This document shows positions 1 to 8,376 of a DNA stretch of 64,000 nt, in pieces. Every line of letters begins with the position of its first letter. Positions within the stretch are counted from its first letter, which is position 1. Position numbers and translations under genes: made by a program. The notes beneath the pieces are model-generated. The model saw only the letters and a program-made list of their open reading frames with translations. It was not told the DNA's origin and did no database searches. Source of the DNA: Streptomyces cucumeris (GTDB lineage: Bacteria > Actinomycetota > Actinomycetes > Streptomycetales > Streptomycetaceae); the NCBI RefSeq assembly GCF_024295805.1, contig NZ_JANCLX010000012.1, positions 62,001-126,000 of the forward strand, given 5' to 3'.

Positions 1-335
1 GTGCGCCGGTGCCGTCCCGTGCCCTTGCCGAGCCGGGGCTGCCGGTCTCCCGCCACGCTCGCATCGGTGGGTGGCGGCAGATGTCCCAGGAACTCCCTGG
101 CCCGGTCCGCGTTCTCCGCGACGCCGACGGTCACCCATGCGGTGCCGTCCCACTCCAGCAGCAGCCGGGGCTCGTGCGGCGCGACATGTGTCGCCCGTGC
201 CCCATCGCCGAGGGCCACGACGCGCCGGTGTCCCACCATCTCCCGGTGCGCCGCCCGCCGCGCCTCGCGCCGCGCGGCCCAGGCGTCCAGGGGCTCGTCC
301 GCAGGATCGGCGGAGTCGGCCGGTTCGGGGTTCAT
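1..335 (-). CDS. DUF6087-like protein, 3' end beyond window
   Basis: An open frame begins at ATG 335 and runs off the left edge, giving at least 111 residues that start MNPEPADSADPADEPLD. It is charged and soluble, with a run of Arg/Ala (AWAARREARRAAHREMVG) and a central segment ATHVAPHEPRLLLEWDG. From memory this pattern (RR-rich start, HV-P-PR, EWDG, WV) matches DUF6087, a small actinobacterial family of unknown function. It lies 25 bases downstream of the methyltransferase stop on the same strand, so it may be the last gene of the graspetide cassette. No function can be assigned; the family call is moderately sure. Confidence 0.55.
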   Translation of the reverse strand, partial: MNPEPADSADPADEPLDAWAARREARRAAHREMVGHRRVVALGDGARATHVAPHEPRLLLEWDGTAWVTVGVAENADRAREFLGHLPPPTDASVAGDRQPRLGKGTGRHRR

Positions 336-360
336 GGCCACCGACGGTACCCCGTTCCGG

Positions 361-1563
361 TCAAATGGGCAGAGGCCAACTCGGCCCGCCGGGGTCTGTG
401 AGCCACACCCGCTGTCGCTCCGGGGTCACGGTCAGGCCGAACGCGGTTTGAGGAGGCGACCCGGCCCGCCGCCACGTTCCGAGAGCGTCCTCGACGGCAT
501 CCCAAAGGCGGGCAGGCCCGCCCTGGCGCACAAGGAACGCTCCCTGGCCGTCGGGCAGGAGCGTGGCGAATGACCTCCGCGAAACGTCGACCAGATGGTC
601 CAGCATGGGGCCGCCGTCAGTGCTGATCCCCAGATACTGAGCGCTCGGCGCGGCAAGCTGCGCGATGAACTGAGGCAGCCACTCACTCAGCACCTCAGGG
701 CCGAAACGGGTGGGCCGCTCGTCGGCGGGCTGGTCCAAGGGGTCGGAGACGTGGCTGAGCGCGGGGGCCGCCTGCGGCCGGGCGATCATGAACGAGACGG
801 TGCCGGGCAGGAACGTGCCCTCGGCGGTGCCGTCGTCTCCGACGGTGAGCCGTAGCAGGCCGGAGCCGTACAGCCAGCCGGACAGCGTGGCAAGGATGGT
901 GCCACCGGCCCGGACCTGCCGGAGCCATTCCAGCGGCACGGTGCGCACCGAGCAGGTGGCGATCAGCCGGTCGTAGGGGGCGTTGTCCTGGAAGCCGAGC
1001 AGTCCGTCCCCGTTGATCAGCGTCGGTGTATATCCGGCTGCGGTGATGGCCGCGTGTGCGCGTCCGGCAGCAGCGCTGTCGTACTCGATGGAGGTCACCT
1101 GCCCGCTCCCCAGCCGGTGGCACATCAGCGCCGTGGAGTAGCCCGTGCCGGTGCCCACTTCCAGGACCCGGTCACCGTCCTGCGGGTCCAGGTCTTCGAG
1201 CATGCGCACCACCAGGCTCGGCAGGGTGGAGGAGGAGGTGGGGTCGCCCGGGACCGGTCCGTCGGCGTCAGCCGGGTGGGTGCGGCCGTCGAGCTGAGTC
1301 ACCAGCGTGCTGTCCGCGTACACCTCCTCGAGCCAGGTATCCGTGCCGACCAGTTCCGGGGTGACCGGTGTCCACAATGTGCCCCGGGGGCTATGGGTCC
1401 GTCGGAAGAAGGCGGAGGTGAAAAGGTGCCGGGGAACGGTCTCCACCGCGGCCCGCCATGCGGGCGAGCGCAGATGGCCGCCCTCTTCGAGCTGGTCGGC
1501 CAAACCGAGGCGCAGGCGCGCGGCGCGCTGTTCGTCCACGGACGCGGGGGAGGGCTCGGTCAC
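361..1563 (-). CDS. PIMT-like methyltransferase of ATP-grasp peptide (graspetide) cassette
   Basis: The 400-residue protein has a protein-L-isoaspartate O-methyltransferase fold. The SAM-binding motif LEVGTGTGYS lies at residues ~134-143, preceded by a Ser-rich SSSTLPSLV segment where PIMTs have their substrate loop, and followed by SIEYD. It is about twice the length of housekeeping PIMT because of a C-terminal extension of ~170 residues, as in the methyltransferases paired with ATP-grasp RiPP maturases (TIGR04188 type). The GTG start at 1563 is chosen because it overlaps the ATP-grasp stop by four bases (GTGA); the longer frame upstream is read-through. In fuscimiditide biosynthesis the homologous enzyme methylates an Asp of the cyclised peptide, which then collapses to an aspartimide. 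The same role is inferred here. Confidence 0.85.
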   Translation of the reverse strand: MTEPSPASVDEQRAARLRLGLADQLEEGGHLRSPAWRAAVETVPRHLFTSAFFRRTHSPRGTLWTPVTPELVGTDTWLEEVYADSTLVTQLDGRTHPADADGPVPGDPTSSSTLPSLVVRMLEDLDPQDGDRVLEVGTGTGYSTALMCHRLGSGQVTSIEYDSAAAGRAHAAITAAGYTPTLINGDGLLGFQDNAPYDRLIATCSVRTVPLEWLRQVRAGGTILATLSGWLYGSGLLRLTVGDDGTAEGTFLPGTVSFMIARPQAAPALSHVSDPLDQPADERPTRFGPEVLSEWLPQFIAQLAAPSAQYLGISTDGGPMLDHLVDVSRRSFATLLPDGQGAFLVRQGGPARLWDAVEDALGTWRRAGSPPQTAFGLTVTPERQRVWLTDPGGPSWPLPI

Positions 1564-2522
1564 GCGGGGTGTCCTTTCCCCAGCAGGTCGGCGAGGGCCG
1601 TGGTGATGGCCTTGGTCGTATCGTCGTCCACGAAGGCCCACTGTCCGTTGGGATTGCACTCGTAGAACCGCCACGCCCCGCTGTGGTCGAGCGCGAAGTC
1701 GAAGGCGCCGAAGCTCAGGCCGAGGGTGTCCATGTAGGAATGGATGCCCCGCCGCACCGGACCCGGGACATCGACAGGGGAGAACGCTATCCGTTCGTAG
1801 TCCAGCCGCCAGTCAAGATGATCGCCGTCGATCGCGATGCGCGTCGCGAACAGGTCCCGGCCCACAGCCGCCACTCGGATGTCCGCTGTCTTCGCGACCA
1901 CCTGCTGGAACAGATGCGGGCAGGTGGCGACACCGTCGCCGATCTCATCGGCCTCGACCTGGCGAACCCAGATCGTGCGCAGGTCGCCGTTCTCCCGGTA
2001 TTCCGTGGACCGCAGGGGTTTGTAGACCACCGGCCCGTTCACCTTGGCGAACGTACGGGCTGCTTCCGCGTCGTTCGTGATCAGCGTCGGGGGAACGTCC
2101 AGTCCTGCCTGCATGGCCACGGCGATCTGGCGGGGCTTGTACTCGGCCCCCCAGTTCCGGTGTGGATGGTTCACGTATAAGCAGTGGGTGAGGGCGGCGA
2201 GTACGCCGCCCAGGCCGTGCCGGGTCTGAGCGGTGGCGAACTCGCGTTGTTGGGCGTCCAGGTCCTCCGGGGAGGTGTACGGGGACGGCCGCCGGTAGTA
2301 CACGGCCCTGGCGTGTTCCAGGTCGAGGGTGCGGCTGGGGGTGGTGAGCGGGCCGTGCCAGATTCGGCCGGCACCCGCGTAGGCGGAGAACGTCACGGTG
2401 CCCGGTGGACCCGGATCGAGTCGCACGACCGGGATACCCCGGCCGTGCAGCTCGGTGATGACGCAGTCCGCCGTCAGATCATCCAGCTCGGTGAGTACGA
2501 CGACCGGACGGTGAGGTGCCAT
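1560..2522 (-). CDS. ATP-grasp ribosomal peptide maturase (graspetide ligase)
   Basis: This is a 320-residue RimK-like ATP-grasp protein. Visible features are a nucleotide-binding strand GPVVYKPL (~163-170), the motif RVAAVGRDLFATRI (~216-229), and a C-terminal metal/ATP-binding segment FYECNPNGQW (~286-295) with the E-x-N-x-N pattern. The family (SAV_5884-like maturases) joins Thr/Ser/Lys side chains to Asp/Glu side chains of a precursor by omega-ester or omega-amide bonds, using ATP. Its ATG is two bases after the stop of the putative precursor gene and its stop overlaps the methyltransferase start, so the three are one transcription and translation unit. The precursor is presumably recognised through its conserved PWGL..RM.PYP leader. 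Confidence 0.88.
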   Translation of the reverse strand: MAPHRPVVVLTELDDLTADCVITELHGRGIPVVRLDPGPPGTVTFSAYAGAGRIWHGPLTTPSRTLDLEHARAVYYRRPSPYTSPEDLDAQQREFATAQTRHGLGGVLAALTHCLYVNHPHRNWGAEYKPRQIAVAMQAGLDVPPTLITNDAEAARTFAKVNGPVVYKPLRSTEYRENGDLRTIWVRQVEADEIGDGVATCPHLFQQVVAKTADIRVAAVGRDLFATRIAIDGDHLDWRLDYERIAFSPVDVPGPVRRGIHSYMDTLGLSFGAFDFALDHSGAWRFYECNPNGQWAFVDDDTTKAITTALADLLGKGHPA

Positions 2523-2524
2523 CG

Positions 2525-2785
2525 TCAGTCCTGGTCCGATTCCTGGTCGTGGCCTTCATCGGCGTTCGATGGGCCGTTGCCATCCCCCTGGCTGGTGCGG
2601 GTCCTGGTCTCCTTCCCGGTGCCCGTACCGTGCTTGCCCATCTCCACCCGGCGTCCTTGTGCATCCCCGTAGACGGTGGTCTGCGTATCCGGGGCAAGGG
2701 CAATCGCCGTGCCTGTGACCTTGACGAGGGTGGGATAGGGCTCCATGCGGGTCAGACCCCACGGTGTCCTGGTCTGCTGGCTCAT
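2525..2785 (-). CDS. Graspetide precursor peptide (ATP-grasp target RiPP)
   Basis: The gene encodes 86 residues from an ATG preceded by GAGGAGGACC. Residues 8-18 read PWGLTRMEPYP, the leader motif of putative ATP-grasp target RiPPs. The C-terminal third is low-complexity: Thr54, 56, 60, 62, 64 and Ser65 alternate with Gly/Arg, then GDGNG (67-71), then an acidic tail with Asp76, Glu77, Asp80, Glu82, Asp84 and Asp86. Hydroxyl donors on one side of a Gly-rich turn and acid acceptors on the other is the layout of a stem-loop graspetide such as fuscimiditide. Asp68-Gly69 is the likeliest aspartimide site. Which residues are joined, and where the leader is cut, cannot be read from sequence. The stop is two bases from the ligase start. 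Confidence 0.85.
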   Translation of the reverse strand: MSQQTRTPWGLTRMEPYPTLVKVTGTAIALAPDTQTTVYGDAQGRRVEMGKHGTGTGKETRTRTSQGDGNGPSNADEGHDQESDQD

Positions 2786-2920
2786 GGTCCTCCTCTCTGA
2801 GGAATGTGGCTGTGCCATGGTCGCCGCACGCGATGGGGCTGCTGGTCAGTACCGATTCCACGAGCAGGTTGCGGCGGTCGAACAGGGCGCACGGGTGCGC
2901 GCCGGAGGCGCGCGGACTGG

Positions 2921-3316
2921 TCACTGGTCGTCCTTGGTACACAGCTCGGCCCACACCCGCTTTCCCCAGCCCAGCGGATCCGCTCCCCAGCGGTCGGACA
3001 TGGCCTCGACGATCGTGAGGCCCCGGCCGTGCTCGTCGTCGGCGGACGCGTCGCGCTGCGCGGGCCGCGTACGGGACTTGTCCACGACGGCCAGCCGTAC
3101 CCGGCACGGCTCTGGCCGGGAGACGCTCACCCGCACTAATCGGCTGCCGCTGTGCGCCACGGCGTTGCCGATCAGCTCCGAGATCACCAGGGCCGCGGGG
3201 TCGGCCAGGTCGGCCAATTGCCAGGTATCGCAGGCTGCCCGGACCAGGAGCCGGGCGCGGCGGGCCGATTCGGGTGCGCAGGGGAGGGTCTGGCTGTAGG
3301 TGCTCAGCGCGGACAT
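2921..3316 (-). CDS. ATP-binding protein, RsbW-like anti-sigma kinase fold
   Basis: A 131-residue HATPase_c protein. The N-box region reads LVISELIGNAVAHSGS and the G-box region DEHGRGLTIVEAMSDRWG, both typical of the Streptomyces RsbW/SpoIIAB-like family. Members are stand-alone GHKL ATPases that often sit beside XRE/DUF397 gene pairs. The ATG at 3316 is used because GGAG lies upstream and conserved sequence starts at STYSQ; the longer frame is unsupported. It is divergent from the XRE gene at 3503, sharing a 186-base promoter region. The trio resembles the WhiJ/AbaA-type loci repeated across Streptomyces genomes, which affect development and antibiotic production. The partner of this ATPase is not known from the sequence. 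Confidence 0.8.
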   Translation of the reverse strand: MSALSTYSQTLPCAPESARRARLLVRAACDTWQLADLADPAALVISELIGNAVAHSGSRLVRVSVSRPEPCRVRLAVVDKSRTRPAQRDASADDEHGRGLTIVEAMSDRWGADPLGWGKRVWAELCTKDDQ

Positions 3317-3464
3317 GGGGGCTCCAGCGGCATGAGTGCTCGGATTTCGTTGCCGCAGAATGCCCTGGTGAAGCCGTAACTGGCAACGTTGGAGCATCAA
3401 TTCACAGAAAGAAGAAAAGGTGTTCTATCGACTTGCGCACCTTGCGATGTGAAACTCAACCCGG

Positions 3465-3482
3465 GGTGCAGTCTGGTGCACC
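3465..3482. promoter_or_regulatory. Inverted repeat, candidate operator of the XRE gene
   Basis: GGTGCA-N6-TGCACC is a perfect 6-bp inverted repeat just before the ribosome site (GGAGGGG, 3486-3492) of the XRE gene. A further half-site GCACCTTG occurs at ~3437-3444. The spacing suits an autorepressor, but binding is inferred. Confidence 0.4.
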
Positions 3483-3502
3483 TTTGGAGGGGAATAAGCA
3501 CC

Positions 3503-4372
3503 ATGCCGAATTCACGAGCAGTACCAACGTTAAGAAGGCGCCGTCTTGGTGAGGCGCTGCGCATGTACCGCCGCAACGCCGGGATGAGCCTGGAACGGGC
3601 CAGTGAGGCGATGGGGTGGGACGACAGCAAGTTGTCCCGCATCGAGAACGCAAAGGCCCGCATGCCTCCGCAGTACATCGGGAAGTTGCTGAAGCTGTAT
3701 GACGTGACGGATCCCGAGGTCGTGTCGGCGCTGATCGACCTGGCCCGGGACGCCGGGAAACAAGGCTGGTGGCGGGCGTACGGCGATGTCGTGCCCTTGG
3801 CGTACAAGGACTACCTGACGCTGGAGTCCGACGCGGAGAGCACGCACATCTACGCCCCGGGACTGATTCCCGGTCTGCTCCAGACCGGGGCCTACGCACG
3901 CGAGATCATCCCTGCGATCGACATGTCTCGCACCCCGGAAGAGGCGATCGCCCTCACCGAGGTCCGCAAGATGCGGCAGGCGATCCTCACCCGGCCGGAC
4001 AAGCCGATGAAACTCTGGGCCGTCATCCACGAGGCCGCGCTGCATCAGCGCTTCGTCTCGTACCCGTCCCTGATGCGTGAGCAGCTCCGGCATCTGCTCG
4101 ACATGGCGGAGCTGCCGACCATCACCATCCAGATCATGCCGCTGTCCGCCACCCCGCACCCCGGGATGATGGGGCTCTTCCACGTGGTGCGCTTCCCTCA
4201 GCCATGGCCCACCGTGGCCTACCTGGAGAACATCCGGGGCGGTGACTTCGTGGAAGGTATCGACGACGTCAAGCTTTTCGAGACGGCGTTCGAGCGCATC
4301 GTCGCGGCGGCGCTGTCGGTGGATGATTCTTGGGAGACCATCAAGTACTTGCTGGAGAGGAACGCCACGTGA
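3503..4372 (+). CDS. XRE-family regulator with DUF5753 (Scr1/WhiJ-like)
   Basis: A 289-residue protein. An N-terminal helix-turn-helix occupies ~15-70 (LGEALRMYRRNAGMSLERASEAMGWDDSKLSRIE split over the two helices). The C-terminal DUF5753 domain is recognisable by YAPGLIPGLLQTGAYAR, VIHEAALHQ and MGLFHVVRFP. The ATG at 3503 follows GGAGGGG by nine bases. Its stop overlaps the GTG of the DUF397 gene (GTGA), indicating translational coupling. Family knowledge: such regulators act with their DUF397 partner at WhiJ-type loci, where the pair controls when a differentiation block is relieved. Proximity to the graspetide cassette makes regulation of that cassette possible but unproven. Confidence 0.88.
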   Translation: MPNSRAVPTLRRRRLGEALRMYRRNAGMSLERASEAMGWDDSKLSRIENAKARMPPQYIGKLLKLYDVTDPEVVSALIDLARDAGKQGWWRAYGDVVPLAYKDYLTLESDAESTHIYAPGLIPGLLQTGAYAREIIPAIDMSRTPEEAIALTEVRKMRQAILTRPDKPMKLWAVIHEAALHQRFVSYPSLMREQLRHLLDMAELPTITIQIMPLSATPHPGMMGLFHVVRFPQPWPTVAYLENIRGGDFVEGIDDVKLFETAFERIVAAALSVDDSWETIKYLLERNAT

Positions 4373-4596
4373 GCATCACCGGCCGCAAAGACGATCTCTA
4401 CGACATAGATCTGAGCACGGCGCCATGGCGCAAGTCTTCATTCAGCGACGGCGCCAATGGCTGTGTCGAGATCACTGATCTCCCCGGCGGCGGTGTCGCC
4501 CTCCGCGACTCCAAGAACCCCGACTTCCCCGCGCTGCGCTACACCGCCGCCGAGTGGGACGCCTTCCGCAAGGGCGTGCTGTCCGGCGAGCTGTGA
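4369..4596 (+). CDS. DUF397 domain protein
   Basis: A 75-residue protein with the DUF397 signature: WRKSSFSDGANGCVEI, then VALRDSKNPD, then FTAAEWDAF-like (YTAAEWDAFRKGVLSGEL). It starts with GTG inside the upstream stop codon. DUF397 proteins are small partners or antagonists of the XRE-DUF5753 regulators beside them, as in the BldB/WhiJ-type systems. A second DUF397 protein occurs in the prophage at 41599-41805, not closely similar. Confidence 0.88.
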   Translation: MSITGRKDDLYDIDLSTAPWRKSSFSDGANGCVEITDLPGGGVALRDSKNPDFPALRYTAAEWDAFRKGVLSGEL

Positions 4597-4603
4597 TCCA
4601 CAA

Positions 4604-4640
4604 GGCGGTGTGCGGCCCCACGAGGGAGCCGCACACCGCC
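4604..4640 (+). terminator. Hairpin terminator after DUF397 gene
   Basis: A perfect 13-bp stem GGCGGTGTGCGGC / GCCGCACACCGCC with an 11-base loop, no T-run. It ends only 20 bases before the purD start, so purD transcription must begin at or beyond it, consistent with a leaderless purD mRNA (TAGGGT at 4648-4653). Confidence 0.75.
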
Positions 4641-4660
4641 GAGGCCGTAGGGTGGCCACC

Positions 4661-5929
4661 GTGAAGGTCCTCGTCATCGGCGGCGGCGCCCGCGAACATG
4701 CCCTGTGCCGCGCACTCTCTCTCGACCCCGACGTCACCGCACTGCACTGCGCCCCCGGCAACGCCGGCATCGCCGAGGTCGCCGAGCTGCACGCCGTCGA
4801 CGCCCTCGACGGCGGTGCCGTCGCCGACCTCGCCACCGGCCTCTCGGCCGACCTGGTGATCGTCGGCCCCGAGGCCCCGCTGGTCGCGGGCGTGGCCGAC
4901 GCCGTGCGCGGTCGCGGTGTCCCGGTCTTCGGGCCGTCCGCCGAGGCGGCGCGGCTGGAGGGCTCCAAGGCGTTCGCCAAGGACGTGATGGCGTCCGCGG
5001 GCGTGCCCACCGCCCGTTCCTACGTCTGCACCACCCCCGCCGAGGTCGACGAGGCCCTCGACGCCTTCGGTGCCCCCTATGTCGTCAAGGACGACGGACT
5101 GGCCGCGGGCAAGGGCGTCGTGGTGACCGGTGATGTCCAGGCCGCCCGTGAGCATGCGCTGGCCTGCGGCCGCGTGGTGATCGAGGAGTTCCTGGACGGC
5201 CCCGAGGTCTCCCTCTTCGCGATCACTGACGGCGAGACCGTCGTCCCGCTCCAGCCCGCCCAGGACTTCAAGCGCGCCCTCGACGGCGACGAGGGCCCGA
5301 ACACCGGCGGTATGGGTGCGTACTCCCCGCTGCCCTGGGCCGACCCCAAGCTGGTGGACGAGGTCATGGCCACCGTGCTCCAGCCCACCGTGGACGAGCT
5401 GCGCCGCCGTGGCACGCCCTTCTCCGGGCTGCTCTACGCGGGTCTGGCGATCACCTCGCGCGGTGTGCGGGTGATCGAGTTCAACGCACGCTTCGGCGAC
5501 CCCGAGACCCAGGTGGTCCTCGCCCGGCTGAAGACCCCGCTGGCCGGGGTGCTGCTGGCGGCCGCCACCGGCGGCCTGGCCGCCCTGCCCCCGCTGCGCT
5601 GGAGCGACGGCGCGGCCGTGACGGTCGTGGTGGCCTCGCACAACTACCCGGGCACACCGCGTACGGGTGACCCGATCACCGGACTGGCGGACATCGCCGA
5701 GCAGGACGCCCCCGAGGCGTATGTGCTGCACGCGGGCACCAAGAAGGACGCCGGGTCCGGCGCCGTGGTGAGCGCGGGCGGCCGGGTGCTCTCCGTCACC
5801 GCGACCGGATCCGACCTGGCCACCGCGCGCGAGCGGGCGTACCGGGCGGTGGACCGGATCGGTCTGGAGGGCTCCCACCACCGCACCGACATCGCCGCGC
5901 GGGCGGCCTCGGAGACGCCCTCCGGCTGA
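4661..5929 (+). CDS. purD: Phosphoribosylamine-glycine ligase (GAR synthetase)
   Basis: A 422-residue ATP-grasp enzyme of step 2 of de novo purine synthesis, joining 5-phosphoribosylamine to glycine. It starts VKVLVIGGGAREHAL, has the substrate-binding GPEAPLVAG and SKAFAKDVM segments, the ATP-grasp strand YVVKDDGLAAGKGV, GPNTGGMGAYSP, and the catalytic FNARFGDPETQ. Length is normal. GTG 4661 is preferred over GTG 4652 because homologues start at MKVLVIGGG. A TAGGGT hexamer seven bases upstream suggests a leaderless transcript. The gene stands alone, with the other pur genes up to 18 kb away. Confidence 0.97.
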   Translation: MKVLVIGGGAREHALCRALSLDPDVTALHCAPGNAGIAEVAELHAVDALDGGAVADLATGLSADLVIVGPEAPLVAGVADAVRGRGVPVFGPSAEAARLEGSKAFAKDVMASAGVPTARSYVCTTPAEVDEALDAFGAPYVVKDDGLAAGKGVVVTGDVQAAREHALACGRVVIEEFLDGPEVSLFAITDGETVVPLQPAQDFKRALDGDEGPNTGGMGAYSPLPWADPKLVDEVMATVLQPTVDELRRRGTPFSGLLYAGLAITSRGVRVIEFNARFGDPETQVVLARLKTPLAGVLLAAATGGLAALPPLRWSDGAAVTVVVASHNYPGTPRTGDPITGLADIAEQDAPEAYVLHAGTKKDAGSGAVVSAGGRVLSVTATGSDLATARERAYRAVDRIGLEGSHHRTDIAARAASETPSG

Positions 5930-6212
5930 CCGCGCGGGCCCCGGCCCGGTTCTCGTACACGTCGTCCACAGCAGGACTGACGTCGCACATCGCGGGGTTC
6001 CTGGTTCTGCCCAAGGCCATTCCATCGGGTGAGCGCTTCCCCATCCTGCTGACGCACGCCCGGCCCCCAACTAATGTGCCGCTCAGGCGAGGTGCGGCAA
6101 CTGGCCCACCGGCATTGCGATGCCGGTGGCCGGTGCGAGAGTGGGGGTCAAGACAACGCCGCCGTCGTCCGCCGTCCACACACGGGCTGGACCGTAGGGG
6201 GTGAAGAGAACC

Positions 6213-8102
6213 GTGGCAGGTCCCGAAGCAGGTGCACTGGCGGCACGCGCCCGTGCCCTCGCGGTACTGCGGATCCGGAGCACCGCGCTCGCGGTCGCGC
6301 TCCTCCCGGCGGCCGCGGCCGTCGTGCTGCTGGCCGGCAGCGCCATGGGCCGCATCGGCGGTTCGCACGACGAGGGCTGGACCGCGCTGCGCTGGATCGT
6401 GGTCGGCGGCGCCCTGCTGGTCCTGCTGCTGGCGGCGGCGGTGGCCGCCGTGATCGTCCGGGCCAGACCCGCGGTCACCCCCACCGTGCCCATCGCCGAG
6501 GAGACCGCCCCGGACCTCTACCGGCTGGTCCGCGATCTGGCCGAGCGCATGGAGGTGCCCGCGCCCTCGGCGATAGCGCTCACCCCGGACTGCGACAGCT
6601 GGCTGGAGGACCGCACCCATCCCGCGTACGCCTCCCGCCGGGGGCGCGGTGACCGCGGCTCGCTCTCGGCCGACGGCACCCGGGCCGTCCCCGGCACGGG
6701 TCTGCCCGGGGCGCCGGGACCCGCGGGGGACGACCGGCTCACGGACCGCCGGGAGCGGCGCGGCGCCCCACAGGCCCCGGTGCTGGTCATCGGCTCACCG
6801 TTCCTGTGGTGGATGCGCGTCGCCGAGCTGCGGGCGCTGCTCGCGCCCGTGGTGGCGGGCACCGGCCCGTCCGTGCACCCCGACATAGCCGCCGCCCGGC
6901 GCTTCGTCCGGGGGCTGGACGCCGCCGTGGCCGTCGCCACCCGCGGCGGCGAGCCCGTGTCCGCCTCCCCGTACGGACCCGGTCCGCGGCCGGGAGCCGC
7001 ACCCGCCGCCGTGGCGGCGCTCGGCCGGGCGGTGCGCCGTCCCGCCTTCGCCTTCGTCGGCTGGGTCGCCCGGCTGCTGCTGCGCGGCTGCCGGGACCAC
7101 GCCGTCCAGATGGAGCGCGCGGTCGCCGCGGCCGCCTCCGAGCGGGCCCGGACGGTCGACTACGGGCTGCGGATCGTCGCCCAGGAGCAGGTGGGGCTGG
7201 CCTACGCGGGCTGGGACCGGCTGCTCACCCGGGTCGCCCTGCCCGCCTGGCGGATGGGCCGCTGGCCCGCCAGGCTGGACGCGGGCGTGGTCTCCGCGCT
7301 CACCGAGCTCTCCCGCCGGGACCGGCTGGCCGAGGGGTTCGCCTCCCGGCTGAGCGAGCGGCCCGCCTGCGATCTGCTGGAGGAGCCCGGTCTGATCGAC
7401 GAGGCCACCTCGCTGCTCGCGGCCCGGCTCTTCCACGGCGGCCCGCCGGAGCCCGGCCCCGACTGGTCCCCGGTGGACTGGGGGCAGTACCCGGAGGAAG
7501 TCGTCGACCGCAAATGGCGGTTGGAGGCGGCCCGGCTGCACCGGGTCCTGGACGGCCGGTCCGGACCGTCGGACACCCCGCCGGGGCCCGCGGATCCGCC
7601 CACCCCGCCCACCCTCGCCCGGGTCATAGAGCGTTTCACCACCACGGGCGGTGACGGCCGGGAAGCCGGGCCGGAGACCGAGGAGCGCGGCCCCGGGCTC
7701 GCGGCCCGGCTCAGCGTGGAGCTGGCCCGGGAGGAGGCCGTCCAGCAGGAGGCCAGCCGGGCGCATCTGGCCCGTGCGGCCGCCGAGGGCGGCGCGGCGG
7801 GCGGTGGTGACCCCTGGCTCGACGGCTTCGCCCCGCTGTTCCCGCTCCAGCCGCCCCGCACCGGCCGTGAGCTGCTCGCCGACCATGTCACCGCGATGGT
7901 CTGCTGCGCCGCGGTGGACACCGCCGGTGCCAGTCCCGGTCTGGACTGGCTGGACGGGCCCGCCCTGCTGGTGGACGGACGGCGCCGGGCGGATCTGGCG
8001 AATCCGGTGCTGAGCCTGGTCGAGGACGGGGACGACGGGCCGCTGCGCGCCTGGCTGGCTGAGGTGGGCGTGCGCCCGGAGAAGCCGGTCCGTCTGGTGT
8101 GA
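6213..8102 (+). CDS. Membrane protein with degenerate M48-like domain
   Basis: 629 residues. Two hydrophobic segments (~24-42 and ~61-82) precede a region resembling the start of M48 metalloproteases (APDLYRLVRDLAERMEVPAPSA, then VLVIGSPFLWWMRVAELRALLAPVVAG). Where M48 enzymes carry HExxH after ELRAVLAHE, this protein has LLAPVVAGTG (~209-218), so the zinc site is missing and it is probably non-catalytic. The rest is Ala/Arg/Gly-rich with a long Pro-rich linker near 470-490. GTG 6213 follows AGGGGGTGA; an in-frame GTG at 6201 is possible. The 283 bases upstream hold a hairpin at 6103-6131 and no other gene. Function unknown; the M48 relationship is an inference from pattern. Confidence 0.7.
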   Translation: MAGPEAGALAARARALAVLRIRSTALAVALLPAAAAVVLLAGSAMGRIGGSHDEGWTALRWIVVGGALLVLLLAAAVAAVIVRARPAVTPTVPIAEETAPDLYRLVRDLAERMEVPAPSAIALTPDCDSWLEDRTHPAYASRRGRGDRGSLSADGTRAVPGTGLPGAPGPAGDDRLTDRRERRGAPQAPVLVIGSPFLWWMRVAELRALLAPVVAGTGPSVHPDIAAARRFVRGLDAAVAVATRGGEPVSASPYGPGPRPGAAPAAVAALGRAVRRPAFAFVGWVARLLLRGCRDHAVQMERAVAAAASERARTVDYGLRIVAQEQVGLAYAGWDRLLTRVALPAWRMGRWPARLDAGVVSALTELSRRDRLAEGFASRLSERPACDLLEEPGLIDEATSLLAARLFHGGPPEPGPDWSPVDWGQYPEEVVDRKWRLEAARLHRVLDGRSGPSDTPPGPADPPTPPTLARVIERFTTTGGDGREAGPETEERGPGLAARLSVELAREEAVQQEASRAHLARAAAEGGAAGGGDPWLDGFAPLFPLQPPRTGRELLADHVTAMVCCAAVDTAGASPGLDWLDGPALLVDGRRRADLANPVLSLVEDGDDGPLRAWLAEVGVRPEKPVRLV

Positions 8103-8127
8103 CCGGTTCCGGCCCCTCCGGAATCGG
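8103..8127 (+). terminator. Hairpin after 6213-8102 gene
   Basis: Stem CCGGTTCCGG / CCGGAATCGG (one G·T wobble) with a five-base loop directly after the stop codon; no T-run. Confidence 0.5.
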
Positions 8128-8376
8128 ACACATATTCCCTCGACTGTCGCTCGTTCGGTTCTCGTTCCAGCAAATTAGCGACTATGGGTGACGGAGTGGG
8201 TGCGTAATGTGATGTGCTGGGACCGGTCGTTGTCACCCGGCCCAGCGGACCGGCCCACAGGCCCGGTCCACCGACCGGTCACGCGGCCCGGCCCACAAGG
8301 CCGGACCACGGGGGCGCGGGTGTGAGGCGGGATGGCTACGAGCTGCCGCCGGGGTATGCAGGGAGGGGAGCAGGGG

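Noticed and set aside
1..573. Plus-strand 190-codon frame at the left edge
   Set aside because: Composed of Arg/Ser/Pro shadow sequence; the minus strand carries the convincing DUF6087-like and methyltransferase frames.
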